64,000 bases of DNA from Arthrobacter globiformis (GTDB lineage Bacteria; Actinomycetota; Actinomycetes; Actinomycetales; Micrococcaceae), in NCBI RefSeq assembly GCF_030818015.1, contig NZ_JAUSZX010000001.1, positions 868,001 through 932,000 on the forward strand, in the 5' to 3' direction. A program made the position numbers and the translations under genes. Positions 25,077-34,920 of this stretch are shown here, in pieces. The stretch's first letter is position 1. The number at the start of each line of letters is the position of its first letter. The notes under the pieces are model-generated. The model saw only the letters and a list, made by a program, of their open reading frames with translations. It ran no database searches and was not told the origin of the DNA.

Positions 25077-27521
25077 ATGATCCCTCAGCAATCCACTACC
25101 CGCCCCGGACATAGCAGAAGGCTGCCGGCCATATTCGCCGTGGCCCTTGCCATGGTCATTGGCCAGGGCCTCGCCGGTCCAACCGCGGCGGCTCCTGCAC
25201 CTGCATCGGTGCAGCCGGCCACGCTACAGCCAGTGGCTGCCCAGCCGGCAGCATCCCCGCTCGACGACGGCCACTACATCGTGATGCTCAAGGACAAACC
25301 GCTGGCCACTTACTCCGGCGGCGTCCCGGGCATCCCCGGCACGGCGGTGCCGAAGGGGAAGAAGCTGAACCCCTCCGGCCCCAACTCGCGCAAGTACGAT
25401 TCGCACCTCAAAGCCAAGCAGCGGCAGGCGGCAGCCTCCAAGGGTGTGACCATCAACAGGAGCTACACCCTGGCCCTCAACGGTTTCAGCGCAGTTCTCT
25501 CCGCAGCCCAGGCGAAGGCGCTCGCCGGTGATACCAACGTTCTGGCCGTGGTCCCGGACAGCATCCGCAAGCCGGACTACTCGAGCACGGACTTCCTTGG
25601 ACTGCCCGGCGGCGACGGCGTGTGGGACCAGCAGTTCGGTGGCGCGGATGAGGCGGGCAAGGGCATCGTGGTCGGCATGGTGGACACCGGTTACACGCCC
25701 GACAACCCGTTCTTCGCCGGGGACACCGTCGATCCGCTGTCCGGCACGCCGGACGTTGGCGTGCCGTTCCGCCTCCAGGGCAACGTGATCGCCATGCGCA
25801 AGGCCAACGGCGGGACCTTCGTGGGCGACTGCGTGGCCGGCGACGGGTTCGACGGCACGGAATGCAACAGCAAAGTCATCGGTGCCAGGTTCTACGACAA
25901 GGCCTACAAGGCAGCGGTTCCACCGGAATTCCGGTCCCCGAATGAGAAGTTCTCGCCGCTGGACGTTAGCGGCCACGGATCACACACCGGCAGCACCGCA
26001 GCCGGAAACGCCGACGTCACCCAGACGGCAGGCGGGCGCGACTTCGGCAAGAGCTCAGGCGTTGCACCGGCGGCCAAGATTGCCGTGTATAAGGTCTGCT
26101 GGGAAGGCGCCATTCCGGAGGCCACCGGGTGCGTTGACTCGGACATTCTCAACGCCATCCAGGATGCCGTCCTCGACGGCGTGGACGTGCTGAACTTCTC
26201 CATCTCGGGAAACAACAACTCCACCGTCGATGCCGTTTCCCTCGCGTTCCTCAACGCCGCCGCCGCAGGGATCTTTGTCGCTGCCTCCGGAGGCAATTCC
26301 GGCCCGACGGCCTCGACCGTCAACCACGCCGGTCCCTGGATCACCAGCGTGGCAGCCTCGACGTTCGACAACACGCTCCGCGGAACCGCGGAACTGTCGG
26401 ACGGCAGCAAGTTCGCCGGTGCAAGTGTCATGAGCAGCGAGGTGGACTCCAAGCCGATCGTGCTGGCCGTGGACGTGAAGGCAGCCGCCGCCCTGGCAAC
26501 TGATGCGGCGCTGTGCGCGCCGAACTCCCTGGACCCGGCCAAAACTGCAGGCAAGATCGTGGTCTGTGACCGCGGCGTTGTGGCACGCGTTGACAAGAGT
26601 GCCGAGGTCAAGCGCGCAGGCGGCGTGGGCATGGTCCTGGTCAACCTGACGCCCGGCTCGCTCGACGCCGACCTGCACAGCGTGCCCACGGTGCACGTGG
26701 GCGACCCGAAGATCAAGGACCTGGTGGCGGCGACCCCGGGTATGACGGCAAGCCTGAAGGCGACCGACACCACCGGGGCCGAACCTCCGCCGGTGCCGCA
26801 GATTGCGGAGTTCTCCTCACGCGGTCCCACCCTGGCATCCAACGGGGACCTGCTCAAGCCTGACGTTACGGCTCCCGGTGTGGCAGTGCTGGCCGCGGTT
26901 TCGCCCGTGGGTTTTAAGGGCGAGAACTTCGGCTTCCTGTCCGGCACGTCCATGGCGTCGCCGCACATCGCCGGCTCGGGTGCGCTGCTGCTGGGCAAGA
27001 ACCCGCAGTGGTCCCCGGCGGCCGTGAAATCCGCCATCATGACTACTGCCTACGATCTGGTCAATGCTAAGGGCACCAACGTGCATGACGTCTTTGCCCA
27101 GGGCGCCGGCCACGTTGATCCTGCCCGGTTCGACTCCCCCGGGCTCGTTTACGACGCCGGCATCAGTGACTGGATGGGCTTCCTCCAGGGACAGGGAATC
27201 GACCTTGGCGTCGCACCTATCGCAGCCAAGGACGTCAACCTTCCCTCCGTGGCGCTGGGCGCCATGTCCGGCAGCCAGACCGTCACGCGGTCGGTGACGG
27301 CGGTGACGGCAGGAACATACCGGGCCGCCATTACCCTTCCGGGCATCACCGCCACTGTCAGCCCGGCAGAAGTGACGCTGGCGGAGGGTGAAAGCGCCAC
27401 GTTCACCATCACGTTCACTACCGCAGGGGCTCCGCTGAACGCGTACTCCACCGGATCCCTGACGTGGACGTCAGGCGACAACACCGTCCGCTCACCGGTG
27501 GCGGTGCGGCCGGTGCCATAG
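25077..27521 (+). CDS. secreted S8 subtilisin-like serine protease
   Basis: Extracellular subtilase of 814 residues, paralogous to the protease at 19507 (same propeptide, PA insert and Fn3-like order) but without its last C-terminal part. The signal peptide is RRLPAIFAVALAMVIGQGLAG with cleavage near TAA-AP. The I9 propeptide has YIVMLKDKPLATYSGG. The catalytic triad is Asp203 (GMVDTGYTP), His300 (GHGSHTGS) and Ser625 (SGTSMASPHIAG). The start at 25077 follows AAGGAAGG by 8 bases. Divergent from the SSI lipoprotein operon, so protease and inhibitor may share a control region. Followed by a strong terminator. Confidence 0.92.
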   Translation: MIPQQSTTRPGHSRRLPAIFAVALAMVIGQGLAGPTAAAPAPASVQPATLQPVAAQPAASPLDDGHYIVMLKDKPLATYSGGVPGIPGTAVPKGKKLNPSGPNSRKYDSHLKAKQRQAAASKGVTINRSYTLALNGFSAVLSAAQAKALAGDTNVLAVVPDSIRKPDYSSTDFLGLPGGDGVWDQQFGGADEAGKGIVVGMVDTGYTPDNPFFAGDTVDPLSGTPDVGVPFRLQGNVIAMRKANGGTFVGDCVAGDGFDGTECNSKVIGARFYDKAYKAAVPPEFRSPNEKFSPLDVSGHGSHTGSTAAGNADVTQTAGGRDFGKSSGVAPAAKIAVYKVCWEGAIPEATGCVDSDILNAIQDAVLDGVDVLNFSISGNNNSTVDAVSLAFLNAAAAGIFVAASGGNSGPTASTVNHAGPWITSVAASTFDNTLRGTAELSDGSKFAGASVMSSEVDSKPIVLAVDVKAAAALATDAALCAPNSLDPAKTAGKIVVCDRGVVARVDKSAEVKRAGGVGMVLVNLTPGSLDADLHSVPTVHVGDPKIKDLVAATPGMTASLKATDTTGAEPPPVPQIAEFSSRGPTLASNGDLLKPDVTAPGVAVLAAVSPVGFKGENFGFLSGTSMASPHIAGSGALLLGKNPQWSPAAVKSAIMTTAYDLVNAKGTNVHDVFAQGAGHVDPARFDSPGLVYDAGISDWMGFLQGQGIDLGVAPIAAKDVNLPSVALGAMSGSQTVTRSVTAVTAGTYRAAITLPGITATVSPAEVTLAEGESATFTITFTTAGAPLNAYSTGSLTWTSGDNTVRSPVAVRPVP

Positions 27522-27539
27522 TGCAGTTGATCCCAGGAC

Positions 27540-27585
27540 GGACGACGCCGGGACTCACCCCTGGAGGTGAGTCCCGGCGTCGTCC
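27540..27585 (+). terminator. strong terminator after second protease
   Basis: Perfect 20-bp stem (27540-27559 and 27566-27585) with a 6-base loop, followed by TTCTC. Confidence 0.9.
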
Positions 27586-27631
27586 TTCTCCCGGCCTAAC
27601 GCCGGCGGCGAGACGTGCGGGATGCTCAATC

Positions 27632-27645
27632 ATTAGTGCACTAAT
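27632..27645. promoter_or_regulatory. perfect palindrome, candidate operator
   Basis: ATTAGTGCACTAAT is a perfect 14-bp palindrome in an AT-richer stretch, about 50 bases before the small gene at 27696. TATCAT at 27654-27659 is a possible -10 just after it. The form resembles sites of GntR, MarR or TetR type dimeric repressors. No such regulator is adjacent. Confidence 0.5.
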
Positions 27646-27695
27646 CGTTCGCGTATCATTGATGGTGGCAGCAGTTCCGAAATGGAGTGGATAAC

Positions 27696-27920
27696 TTGGC
27701 AAAAGAGAACGGCGCACAGCGGTTCATGCGGGCAACCGGCAAGCTTAGGGCGGTTTTTGGGCCCGCCAACAGGAGCTCGCTGGTGCACGACATGACCGAG
27801 GAGAACCGCGAACTGCTCGCCCAGCGTGAGGCCGAGACGCAGCAGTGGGAAACCGTCCGGCGCCCGGACGGCAGCACGTACGTTGTGCCCCGCAACCCCG
27901 ACGACAAGTCCCTGCGCTAG
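27696..27920 (+). CDS. small conserved hypothetical protein, paralogue 1
   Basis: A 74-residue cytosolic protein of unknown function. The core FMRATGKLRAVFGPANRSS is shared with the gene at 28086 (FMNLTDRLRFVFGPAA), so the two are diverged tandem paralogues. The rest is polar and ends in a short strand-like RPDGSTYVVPRNP. The TTG start at 27696 is preferred because GGAG ends 8 bases before it; a GTG lies at 27687. A palindromic operator candidate precedes it. Confidence 0.6.
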   Translation: MAKENGAQRFMRATGKLRAVFGPANRSSLVHDMTEENRELLAQREAETQQWETVRRPDGSTYVVPRNPDDKSLR

Positions 27921-27938
27921 CAGCCGTTTTACAGCCAT

Positions 27939-27987
27939 CGTTGAACCATGCCAGTCGCTGAATCATGCCGGCGGTTGAAACATTGCC
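27939..27987. repeat. three tandem imperfect repeats (about 17-base period)
   Basis: CGTTGAACCATGCC (27939), CGCTGAATCATGCC (27956) and CGGTTGAAACATTGCC (27972) follow each other in the gap between the two paralogues. They look like an iterated binding site. A weak hairpin (GCCGGGGTC/TTTTT/GGGGTCCCGGC region) follows at about 27987-28014. Confidence 0.5.
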
Positions 27988-28085
27988 GGCCGGGGTCTTT
28001 TTCGGGGTCCCGGCGTAAAATAAGGGCACTGGCAATCGAAGGGCAGACGCTCTGACGCCTTCACGCAGGGAAGGGGGTGGGACTT

Positions 28086-28295
28086 GTGGCACATGTGCTC
28101 ACTGGCTTTATGAACCTGACGGACAGGCTCCGGTTCGTGTTCGGCCCTGCCGCCGTAGGCGATTCAGGTGCGCCGGTGGTTCACCTGCATGACGATTATG
28201 AGCATGCTTCCGAAGATGATTTGGCCCAGTTCGAAGTCGAGACCGACTCGGAGGGGCACCACTATGCTGTCCGCAAGAGCGACCTGGATAAGTGA
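28086..28295 (+). CDS. small conserved hypothetical protein, paralogue 2
   Basis: A 69-residue protein related to the gene at 27696 by the N-terminal FMNLTDRLRFVFGPAA motif, with an acidic middle (HDDYEHASEDDLAQFEVETD) and a C-terminal HHYAVRKSDLDK that parallels the end of paralogue 1. The GTG at 28086 has AAGGGGG at a good distance; an earlier GTG at 28077 overlaps it. Unknown function. A terminator follows. Confidence 0.6.
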   Translation: MAHVLTGFMNLTDRLRFVFGPAAVGDSGAPVVHLHDDYEHASEDDLAQFEVETDSEGHHYAVRKSDLDK

Positions 28296-28314
28296 TAACG
28301 CCTCTATTGAAGTG

Positions 28315-28348
28315 AAGGAGCCCGGCGCGTAAACGCACCGGGCTCCTT
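28315..28348. terminator. bidirectional terminator
   Basis: 11-bp perfect arms (28315-28325 and 28338-28348) with extra pairing in the loop, then TCTG. Sits between converging paralogue 2 and lysC. Confidence 0.75.
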
Positions 28349-28398
28349 TCTGCACAGGTTATGACAGCGCTGGCTGTGACAGCGCTGAGGCAGGCGCC

Positions 28399-29757
28399 TT
28401 AGCGCCCAGTGCCGCCGTAGACGGTGGCAACTGCTTCGCTGTCCAGGTCGAATGCCTTGTGGATGGCGCGGACGGCGTCATCGAGCAGGTCAGCGTGCGT
28501 CACAACGGAAATGCGGATTTCTGAAGTGGAGATCATGTTGATGTTGATGCCTGCAGCGGACAGTGCTTTGAAGAACGTGGCCGAAACACCCGGGTGCGAG
28601 CGCATGCCGGCGCCGATCAGCGACAGCTTACCGATCTGCTCGTTGTACTCGATGCTTTCGAAACCGATCTCGGCCTGCGCAGCACGGAGGGCGGCAAGGG
28701 CGTCGGCGCCCTCGACGATGGGTAGGGTGAAGGAGATGTCGGTCCTGCCGGTGCCGTGCGTGGAGACGTTCTGGACGATCATGTCGATGTTCGAGTGTGC
28801 GTCCGCGATGACCTGGAAGATGGCGGCTGCCTTGCCCGGGATGTCCGGAACACCTACAACGGTGACCTTTGCTTCCGAGCGGTCGTGTGCAACACCGGAG
28901 ATGATTGGCTGCTCCAAGGCAACTCCCTCTTGAGTCGTGATCTTGTCATCGGCGCTGGGCAGGACCCAGGTGCCTTCGTTCTGGCTGAATGAGGAACGGA
29001 CGTGTAGCGGCACGCCGAAACGCCGGGCGTATTCGACGCACCGGAGGTGGAGGATCTTGGCGCCGGAGGCGGCCAGTTCCAGCATCTCCTCGCTGGAGAT
29101 GCGGTCGATTTTCTGCGCTGACGGAACGACGCGGGGGTCCGCGGTGTAGATGCCGTCAACGTCGGTGTAGATCTCGCAGACGTCTGCCTCGAGGGCGGCG
29201 GCGAGGGCCACCGCCGTCGTGTCCGAACCGCCGCGGCCGAGGGTGGTGATCTCGTTGGTGGAGCGGCTCATGCCCTGGAAGCCGGCGACGATGGCAATGT
29301 GCCCCTTGTCCAAGGCGGTGCGGATGCGGTGCGGGTCGACGTCGATGATCCGGGCTTTGCCATGGATTCCGTCTGTGATCATGCCAGCCTGGGAACCCGT
29401 GAAGGATTGCGCGGACGCACCGAACTTGTTGATGGCCATGGCCAGCAGGGCCATGGAGATGCGCTCACCGGCGGAGAGGAGCATGTCCATCTCGCGGGCC
29501 GGGGCTGAGTCGGTGACCTGGGCGGCAAGGTCAAGGAGCTCGTCGGTGGTGTCACCCATCGCGGAGACGACGACGACGACTTCGTTGCCGGCCTTCTGGG
29601 CGTCGACCACGCGCCTGGCCACGCGCTTGATGCCCTCAGCGTCAGCCACCGAGGAGCCGCCGAACTTCTGCACAATGAGCTGCGCGGTGACAGCAGCAAC
29701 TGCGGGCAGCTCTTGCGGCTGCAGTTCGGTTTTCACATCGGTACTGGGCATACTCAT
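28399..29757 (-). CDS. lysC: aspartate kinase
   Basis: Phosphorylates aspartate, the first step towards lysine, threonine, methionine and diaminopimelate. The 452 residues include about 22 extra N-terminal residues before [12 protein letters not shown], the ATP and aspartate motif. The kinase core continues with [16 protein letters not shown] and the catalytic [18 protein letters not shown]. The C-terminal ACT domains include [19 protein letters not shown] and [25 protein letters not shown], the lysine/threonine feedback site. The start at 29757 follows GAGGGTG. Usually followed by asd in actinobacteria, but here the next gene is convergent and unrelated. Confidence 0.95.
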   Translation of the reverse strand: MSMPSTDVKTELQPQELPAVAAVTAQLIVQKFGGSSVADAEGIKRVARRVVDAQKAGNEVVVVVSAMGDTTDELLDLAAQVTDSAPAREMDMLLSAGERISMALLAMAINKFGASAQSFTGSQAGMITDGIHGKARIIDVDPHRIRTALDKGHIAIVAGFQGMSRSTNEITTLGRGGSDTTAVALAAALEADVCEIYTDVDGIYTADPRVVPSAQKIDRISSEEMLELAASGAKILHLRCVEYARRFGVPLHVRSSFSQNEGTWVLPSADDKITTQEGVALEQPIISGVAHDRSEAKVTVVGVPDIPGKAAAIFQVIADAHSNIDMIVQNVSTHGTGRTDISFTLPIVEGADALAALRAAQAEIGFESIEYNEQIGKLSLIGAGMRSHPGVSATFFKALSAAGININMISTSEIRISVVTHADLLDDAVRAIHKAFDLDSEAVATVYGGTGR

Positions 29758-29880
29758 GCGTGCACCCTCACTGGATCAAATTGGAGTTCTGGAGGCCAGG
29801 CGGCCTTACGGCACGGCGGCATACTGGTTTCAACAGTTTATCGCCGCCGTCCGCCGGCTGTGGAATTGTGACCCTTGCAG

Positions 29881-30480
29881 TCAGCTGAGGGCATTCCGGC
29901 GGCCCTCGAAGGCCCTGCCCAGGGTGACTTCGTCCGCGTACTCGAGGTCCCCTCCCACGGGCAGCCCGGAAGCGAGACGGGTGACCGCGATCCCGATGGA
30001 CTGCAGCATCCGCGCCAGGTAGGTGGCGGTGGCCTCGCCCTCAAGGTTCGGGTCGGTGGCGATGATGATCTCTTGGACGGCGCCATCACTGAGCCGGTTG
30101 AGGAGTTCGCGGATCCGAAGCTGCTCCGGACCGACGCCGGCGATCGGGTTAATGGCACCGCCGAGCACGTGGTAGCGGCCCCGGAATGAGCGGGTGCGCT
30201 CCACGGCCAGCACGTCCTTGGACTCCTCCACGACGCAGATGACGGAGGGGTCACGCCTCGGGTCGCGGCAAATGTTGCACAGTTCCTGCTCGGTCACGTT
30301 GCCGCAGGCGGCGCAGAACTTGACCCGCTCCTTGACGGTGGTGATGGCCTCCACCAGCCGCTTCATGTCCTGGGGGTCTGCCTCCAGGATGTGGAAAGCC
30401 AGGCGCTGCGCAGACTTCGGTCCCACACCGGGAAGGCGTCCGAGCTCGTCGATCAGCTCCTGAACTGCACCCTCGTACAC
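29881..30480 (-). CDS. recR: recombination mediator RecR
   Basis: Helps RecF and RecO load RecA at gaps. The 199-residue length is standard. Parts in order: helix-hairpin-helix region [21 protein letters not shown], four-Cys zinc finger (FCAACGN ... ELCNICRD), Toprim domain with [28 protein letters not shown] and [21 protein letters not shown] start with GAGGA 5 bases upstream. Downstream of dnaX and upstream of lysC on the same strand; the small ybaB gene often found between dnaX and recR is missing here. Confidence 0.97.
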   Translation of the reverse strand: MYEGAVQELIDELGRLPGVGPKSAQRLAFHILEADPQDMKRLVEAITTVKERVKFCAACGNVTEQELCNICRDPRRDPSVICVVEESKDVLAVERTRSFRGRYHVLGGAINPIAGVGPEQLRIRELLNRLSDGAVQEIIIATDPNLEGEATATYLARMLQSIGIAVTRLASGLPVGGDLEYADEVTLGRAFEGRRNALS

Positions 30481-30610
30481 TTTTTCCTCGATTGCTTGGT
30501 TGAAAGTTGGCCGCTGCCCCCAGACGGGGCACCGGGACGTCGCGGGGCGGCCTGCCCGGCCCCTGGGTCCTCGCTTCGGGCGGAGCCCCTTCAGGGCCGG
30601 GTGCCACTGC

Positions 30611-33600
30611 CTAGTACCGGGGCATCAGGGGGCTGCCGTCCAGCGACCGTTCTTCGATGAGCTTTCCGCCCAGAATACGCTCGACGGCGGCGCGGCCAAA
30701 GACGCCCGACTCCTCGATGGTTTCGTCATCCGCGCTGGGGATGTCCTGCACGTACTGTGCCGGTTCCTCGGTGCTCCGCACTGGCGCCTTGGCCCGGCCC
30801 GCCTCGGCCTCCGGGCTGTTGGAGAGCCTCTGGTAGAGGCTCAGCTTGCCCCTGGCGGGAGTCTCGGGCGCCGATGCAGTGTTACGGGCAGCCGCAACTG
30901 CGGGCCCGGCCTGAACCGCTGGTCCGGCCTGAACTGCTGGTCCGGCCTGAGCGGGTCCGGGGCGTGATGCGAACACGGGAACCCGGACCGGGGCGGCATC
31001 GGTGGCAGTAGTCACGGCTGGTGGGCGGACACCCTGGGGTGGGGTGGGTGCTCCGTACTCGTGGCTGGGAGCTGCCGGGGCGGATGCCATGGCGTAGGCA
31101 GGCTCGAACTCCGGCACATTGCGCTCGGCAGTTTCCGGCGGGGTCTCAGCGGGGGCGCTCACCCTCGGGGCGCCTTCACCGGGGGCGCTCCCACCCGGCG
31201 CAGTGGACGGCGGGCCTTCAGCGGCGGGACCGCCGGGGTGCGGCGGCTGGGCGGCGGCCGGTGCGTACACCGGTGCAGCCGTCCCGTTTGACTCCTCGTC
31301 TCGCCCATCGTCAGCCACGCCCGGGTATTTGCCCACGTTGCTTTCTGAACCGAGAGCCCAAACGCCAGGTGTCTGCTCGACAGCACGGGACCACGGATCA
31401 GCCGAGGTGTCTGGAGCAGGCTGGCGCTCCGCCTGTGCCGGAGCAGCATTTTTTGCACGGGTCTGCGGAGCGGACGGTGCGGACTCGGCAGTCTGGGTTA
31501 CCTCCGGTGCCTTTATCTCCGGCGCCGACGACATCTCCGGCCCCGACGACGGCGCAGGGCTGCCCTGCCACTGGCGCGGCGGCTCCCAGTCCATGGGAGG
31601 CTCTTCTTCCAGCGGAGGTGCGTCCTCGTCCAGCGGAGGGCCCCAGTCGTCATCCGGATGGGAATAGTCGCCGGCTTGCTGCTGCGGTCCACGTGCCTGC
31701 CCCTGTGCTGCAGAGGATTGGGGGACAGGCACCTGTGAAGCAGCCGGCTCCGTGGCCACCGGCTGTGTGGCGGGTTGCTGGGGCGACACGGTCGGTGCAT
31801 GGCCGGATGCTCCAGCAGCGCCGCCGGCGCCGACAGGTGCGGCAGGGAGAGCGGGTGCGGTAGTGGCTGATGCGGCGGTAGCGCTTCCGACGCCGGCGGG
31901 GGCTGCGGTGTCCGACCGGGACGCCGTGATGGTCGGTCCTGACCATTGCGGCGCGGAAACCGCTCGAGCCTCCGGCGAAGAAGGAGAGGCATGCCCCGCC
32001 GCGGGCGCAGTGGACGCAGTTGGCGACGCCGGAGCCGAACCTGTTGCCGGAGGACGGGCAGGGACGGACTCCGGCTCGCCGGAGCCACCCGGGGCAGGGG
32101 CCAGGCCCCAATCCGCGTCCGTAGTGGCAGCCGGAATATCCCGGCTAGTAGGCGCTTTTGGGTTTGGTTCAGAGCTCGCTGAGCTGCCGGCGCCTGCCAC
32201 GGCGGTGATCTGGCAGTCGATGCCTATCGTTTTGTGGATGGCCTGGCGCAGATTCTCGGAGTGGTCTGCCCTGCCGAAGGCACCGGCCAGCCCGGGGGTG
32301 GTGAAGACGAGCGTCAGGACCTGGCCGTCGAACTGGCCGACCTGGGCATTGGGCTCCACGAGCGCCCACGTGCTCCGCTTGATTCTTGCCAGGGTCTGCA
32401 GGACCTCAGGCCAGGCGCGGCGGAGTACCTCCACGTCGGCGTGCCCACCGGCGGGAGTTGCACCGGCAGAGGCTGTACTCGAAGAGGGCTGGGCGTGGGA
32501 CTGCGGGGCCGGAGTCGAAGGGGCTGCCTGTGCCGCCAGCAGCTGGGGGCCTTGGGCCTGTTGGCGCGGGGCCTGTTCAGGCCGCGGGGCGGACTCCGGT
32601 GCCTGCGAAGCCGCGGGACGCTGGTCAACAAAGTCCCGGCCCTGGCCGTCGTGTGAGCCCGAGGCCGGGCGGTGGTCGCGTGCGGCGGTGTCATCCATGG
32701 GCCAGTCACCAGTGGTGATCCGTGGTGCGGCCAGCGCTTCCCGTCCGGGTGCGTCCTGGATGCTGGGCGGGCTCTGCGGCGCGCCCTGCGCCGGAGCCGG
32801 GGCGGACGCCGGAGCGGCCTCTGCCGGAGCGGCGGGAACTCTCGCCGAAGCTGCCGGAGCGTTCAGGGAAGGAGCGGCAGACGGAACAGGTGCAGCAGTG
32901 GCAGGAGGAGCAGGCGCGGCTGCCGCAGGCGCTGGCACGGCCGGCGCAACTGACGCGGTGGCGGGAACACCGGCGTCGGACCCTCCGTAGTTCAGGCGAC
33001 GCTCCACGCGGTCGATCCTGGCAGCGATGCCGCGTTCGGTCTGCTCGGAACTGGGCAGCAGGATGCGGGCGCAGAGCAGTTCCAGGTGCAGCCGCGGCGA
33101 CGTGGCACCCGTCATCTCCGTCAGCGCGGTGTTGGTGACGTCGGCCGCGCGAGACAGCTCGGCTGCGCCGAGATTGTGTGCCTGGCTCTGCATCCGGGCG
33201 ATCTGGTCGGCCGGCATGCCGCGGAGGATGGCCTGGGCGCTTTCCGGCATGGCCTGCACGATGATGAGGTCGCGGAAGCGCTCCAGGAGGTCCTCCACGA
33301 AGCGGCGGGGATCGTGCCCCGTCTGGATGACGCGGTCCACGGCACGGAAGACCGTGGCGGCATCGGAAGCGGCGATTGCCTCGACGACGTCGTCCAGAAG
33401 CGAGGCGTGTGTGTAACCGAGGAGTGCCACGGCGAGTTCGTAATCGAGGCCGTTGGGTCCGGCGCCTGCCATGAGCTGGTCCAGCACGGACAACGAGTCC
33501 CGCACGGACCCAGCACCTGCGCGGATCACCAGCGACAGCACACCGGGGGCCACGGGGACGTTTTCCTGCTGGCAGAGCTGCTCGAGGTAAGCCATAAGCG

Positions 33601-34153
33601 GCTCCGGCGGAACGAGCCGGAACGGGTAGTGGTGCGTGCGCGACCGGATGGTCCCGATGACCTTGTCCGGCTCGGTGGTGGCGAAGATGAACTTGATGTG
33701 TTCCGGCGGCTCTTCGACGATTTTCAGCAGGGCGTTGAAGCCCGCCGAGGTGACCATGTGGGCCTCGTCAATGATGAAGATCTTGTAGCGGTCCCGCACC
33801 GGAGCATAGGTGGCGCGTTCCCGGAGGTCGCGGGCGTCGTCCACGCCGCCGTGGCTGGCGGCGTCGATCTCGATGACGTCGAGGGAGCCGGCACCGCCGC
33901 GGGCGAGTTCGACGCAGCTGGGGCAGACGCCGCACGGGGTGTCTGTGGGGCCCTTCGCGCAGTTAAGGCAGCGCGCCAGGATGCGCGCAGACGTGGTCTT
34001 GCCGCAGCCGCGCGGGCCGGAGAAAAGGTAGGCGTGGTTCACGCGGTTCTTGCGCAGCGCCGTCATCAGCGGCTCCGTGACGTGTTCCTGCCCGATAACG
34101 TCCGCGAACGAGTCCGGGCGATACCTGCGGTAAAGGGCAGTTGTAACAGTCAC
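30611..34153 (-). CDS. dnaX: DNA polymerase III subunit gamma/tau
   Basis: Clamp-loader ATPase subunit of the replicative polymerase. The first 370 residues hold the AAA+ module: Walker [13 protein letters not shown], four-Cys zinc module ([19 protein letters not shown]), DEAHMVT Walker B and sensor [21 protein letters not shown]. The collar domain follows, with [10 protein letters not shown]. After that comes a very long Ala/Pro/Ser/Gln-rich tail, broken near 590-680 by a folded segment ([24 protein letters not shown]). At 1180 residues it is roughly twice the E. coli tau length. It ends in a conserved-looking helix ([17 protein letters not shown]). GTG start; SRP RNA lies directly upstream. 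Confidence 0.95.
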   Translation of the reverse strand: MTVTTALYRRYRPDSFADVIGQEHVTEPLMTALRKNRVNHAYLFSGPRGCGKTTSARILARCLNCAKGPTDTPCGVCPSCVELARGGAGSLDVIEIDAASHGGVDDARDLRERATYAPVRDRYKIFIIDEAHMVTSAGFNALLKIVEEPPEHIKFIFATTEPDKVIGTIRSRTHHYPFRLVPPEPLMAYLEQLCQQENVPVAPGVLSLVIRAGAGSVRDSLSVLDQLMAGAGPNGLDYELAVALLGYTHASLLDDVVEAIAASDAATVFRAVDRVIQTGHDPRRFVEDLLERFRDLIIVQAMPESAQAILRGMPADQIARMQSQAHNLGAAELSRAADVTNTALTEMTGATSPRLHLELLCARILLPSSEQTERGIAARIDRVERRLNYGGSDAGVPATASVAPAVPAPAAAAPAPPATAAPVPSAAPSLNAPAASARVPAAPAEAAPASAPAPAQGAPQSPPSIQDAPGREALAAPRITTGDWPMDDTAARDHRPASGSHDGQGRDFVDQRPAASQAPESAPRPEQAPRQQAQGPQLLAAQAAPSTPAPQSHAQPSSSTASAGATPAGGHADVEVLRRAWPEVLQTLARIKRSTWALVEPNAQVGQFDGQVLTLVFTTPGLAGAFGRADHSENLRQAIHKTIGIDCQITAVAGAGSSASSEPNPKAPTSRDIPAATTDADWGLAPAPGGSGEPESVPARPPATGSAPASPTASTAPAAGHASPSSPEARAVSAPQWSGPTITASRSDTAAPAGVGSATAASATTAPALPAAPVGAGGAAGASGHAPTVSPQQPATQPVATEPAASQVPVPQSSAAQGQARGPQQQAGDYSHPDDDWGPPLDEDAPPLEEEPPMDWEPPRQWQGSPAPSSGPEMSSAPEIKAPEVTQTAESAPSAPQTRAKNAAPAQAERQPAPDTSADPWSRAVEQTPGVWALGSESNVGKYPGVADDGRDEESNGTAAPVYAPAAAQPPHPGGPAAEGPPSTAPGGSAPGEGAPRVSAPAETPPETAERNVPEFEPAYAMASAPAAPSHEYGAPTPPQGVRPPAVTTATDAAPVRVPVFASRPGPAQAGPAVQAGPAVQAGPAVAAARNTASAPETPARGKLSLYQRLSNSPEAEAGRAKAPVRSTEEPAQYVQDIPSADDETIEESGVFGRAAVERILGGKLIEERSLDGSPLMPRY

Positions 34154-34191
34154 AGGGAAAACCTACCTATAGGGACTGACATTAAATAAGA

Positions 34192-34280
34192 GACCCCTCA
34201 TGCACCCGCCAGAGCCCATCTACCCTTGCTACCTTCCGGTCCTGGGGGAGTTCAACAGGATGACGCCACATGAGGGGCCG
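34192..34280 (-). ncRNA. ffs: bacterial small signal recognition particle RNA
   Basis: On the minus strand the apical domain CCAGGACCGGAAGGTAGCAA is the signature of 4.5S-type SRP RNA (asymmetric loop plus GGAA-type tetraloop), flanked by arms that pair up to the terminal GCCCCTCATG / CATGAGGGGT helix. Length about 90 bases. It binds Ffh for co-translational membrane targeting. Its position just upstream of dnaX is typical. Ends are approximate. Confidence 0.93.
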
Positions 34281-34354
34281 TCAGATACTTTACCCGAACT
34301 TTGGGCGTGGCCCGAATCGGCTCCCCTGGGGTTGGGGCGGCCGCCGCCGTCGTC

Positions 34355-34678
34355 TTAGCGGTGCCCGTTCACGCGCCAGCTCATGAACGCCGGCTCCTCG
34401 TAGGGGTGGGCCCGCCGCAATCCCTGCACGACGGCGTCAAGCACGTCCTCTTCCACGATGCACTCGATCCGGACCTCGGAAACTTCCTCCGGCTCGCCGG
34501 CGGTGCCGATGTAGGGTCGGGCTCCGGGCAAGGGGGTAAATCGTCCTGTACCCGGCGACGTGAAGGAGCAGTGCGAGTAGTCACCCAGCCTCCCGGCGCC
34601 GGCATCTCCAATGGCGGTGAGCACCGCCTCGGCGTGGGATTCGGGAACGTAAACCACGAGCGCATGCAGCTGGGACAT
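34355..34678 (-). CDS. NIF3 insert-like / CutA-fold conserved protein (YqfO-type)
   Basis: A 107-residue stand-alone domain resembling the PII/CutA-like insert of the YqfO/NIF3 family. It begins with a strand (HALVVYVPESHAEAVLTAIGDAGAGRLGDYSHCSF), then GTGRFTPLPGARPYIGTAGE, and a C-terminal VRIECIVEEDVLDAVVQGLRRAHPYEEPAF; the HPYEEPAF motif is the family hallmark. Cytosolic, possibly trimeric and metal- or ligand-binding. Divergent from the tRNA gene. Confidence 0.8.
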   Translation of the reverse strand: MSQLHALVVYVPESHAEAVLTAIGDAGAGRLGDYSHCSFTSPGTGRFTPLPGARPYIGTAGEPEEVSEVRIECIVEEDVLDAVVQGLRRAHPYEEPAFMSWRVNGHR

Positions 34679-34754
34679 GGCACCATTTTCGGCCGATTGG
34701 GAGATGCCGGAAAGTTCAGGTATTCTAGTATCTGCTTTTGGTTCAAGAGCAGCT

Positions 34755-34842
34755 GGAGAATTCGCCTAGCGGCCTATGGCGCACGCCTGGAACGCGTGTT
34801 GGGTTAACGCCCTCGGGGGTTCAAATCCCCCATTCTCCGCCA
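34755..34842 (+). tRNA. tRNA-Ser (GGA)
   Basis: An 88-base tRNA with paired acceptor arms (GGAGAAT ... ATTCTCC), anticodon stem CACGC/GCGTG with loop CTGGAAC (anticodon GGA, reading UCC/UCU), a long variable arm as expected for serine, T arm GGGGG-TTCAAAT-CCCCC, and an encoded CCA end. No integration-site duplication was seen downstream. Confidence 0.97.
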
Positions 34843-34846
34843 ACGG

Positions 34847-34881
34847 AAAACCCGGTTCTGACTTCGTCAGGACCGGGTTTT
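34847..34881 (+). terminator. terminator after tRNA-Ser
   Basis: 15-bp stem (34847-34861 and 34867-34881, one G-T pair) with the right arm ending in TTTT and further T-rich sequence after it. Confidence 0.9.
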
Positions 34882-34920
34882 CTGTTTTCTGCGTCCTTTT
34901 TTCTACGTCGAGTACGGGGG

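Noticed and set aside
34755..34842. tRNA-Ser considered as an integration site for a genomic island
   Set aside because: No integrase gene and no direct repeat of the tRNA 3' end were seen within the following genes.
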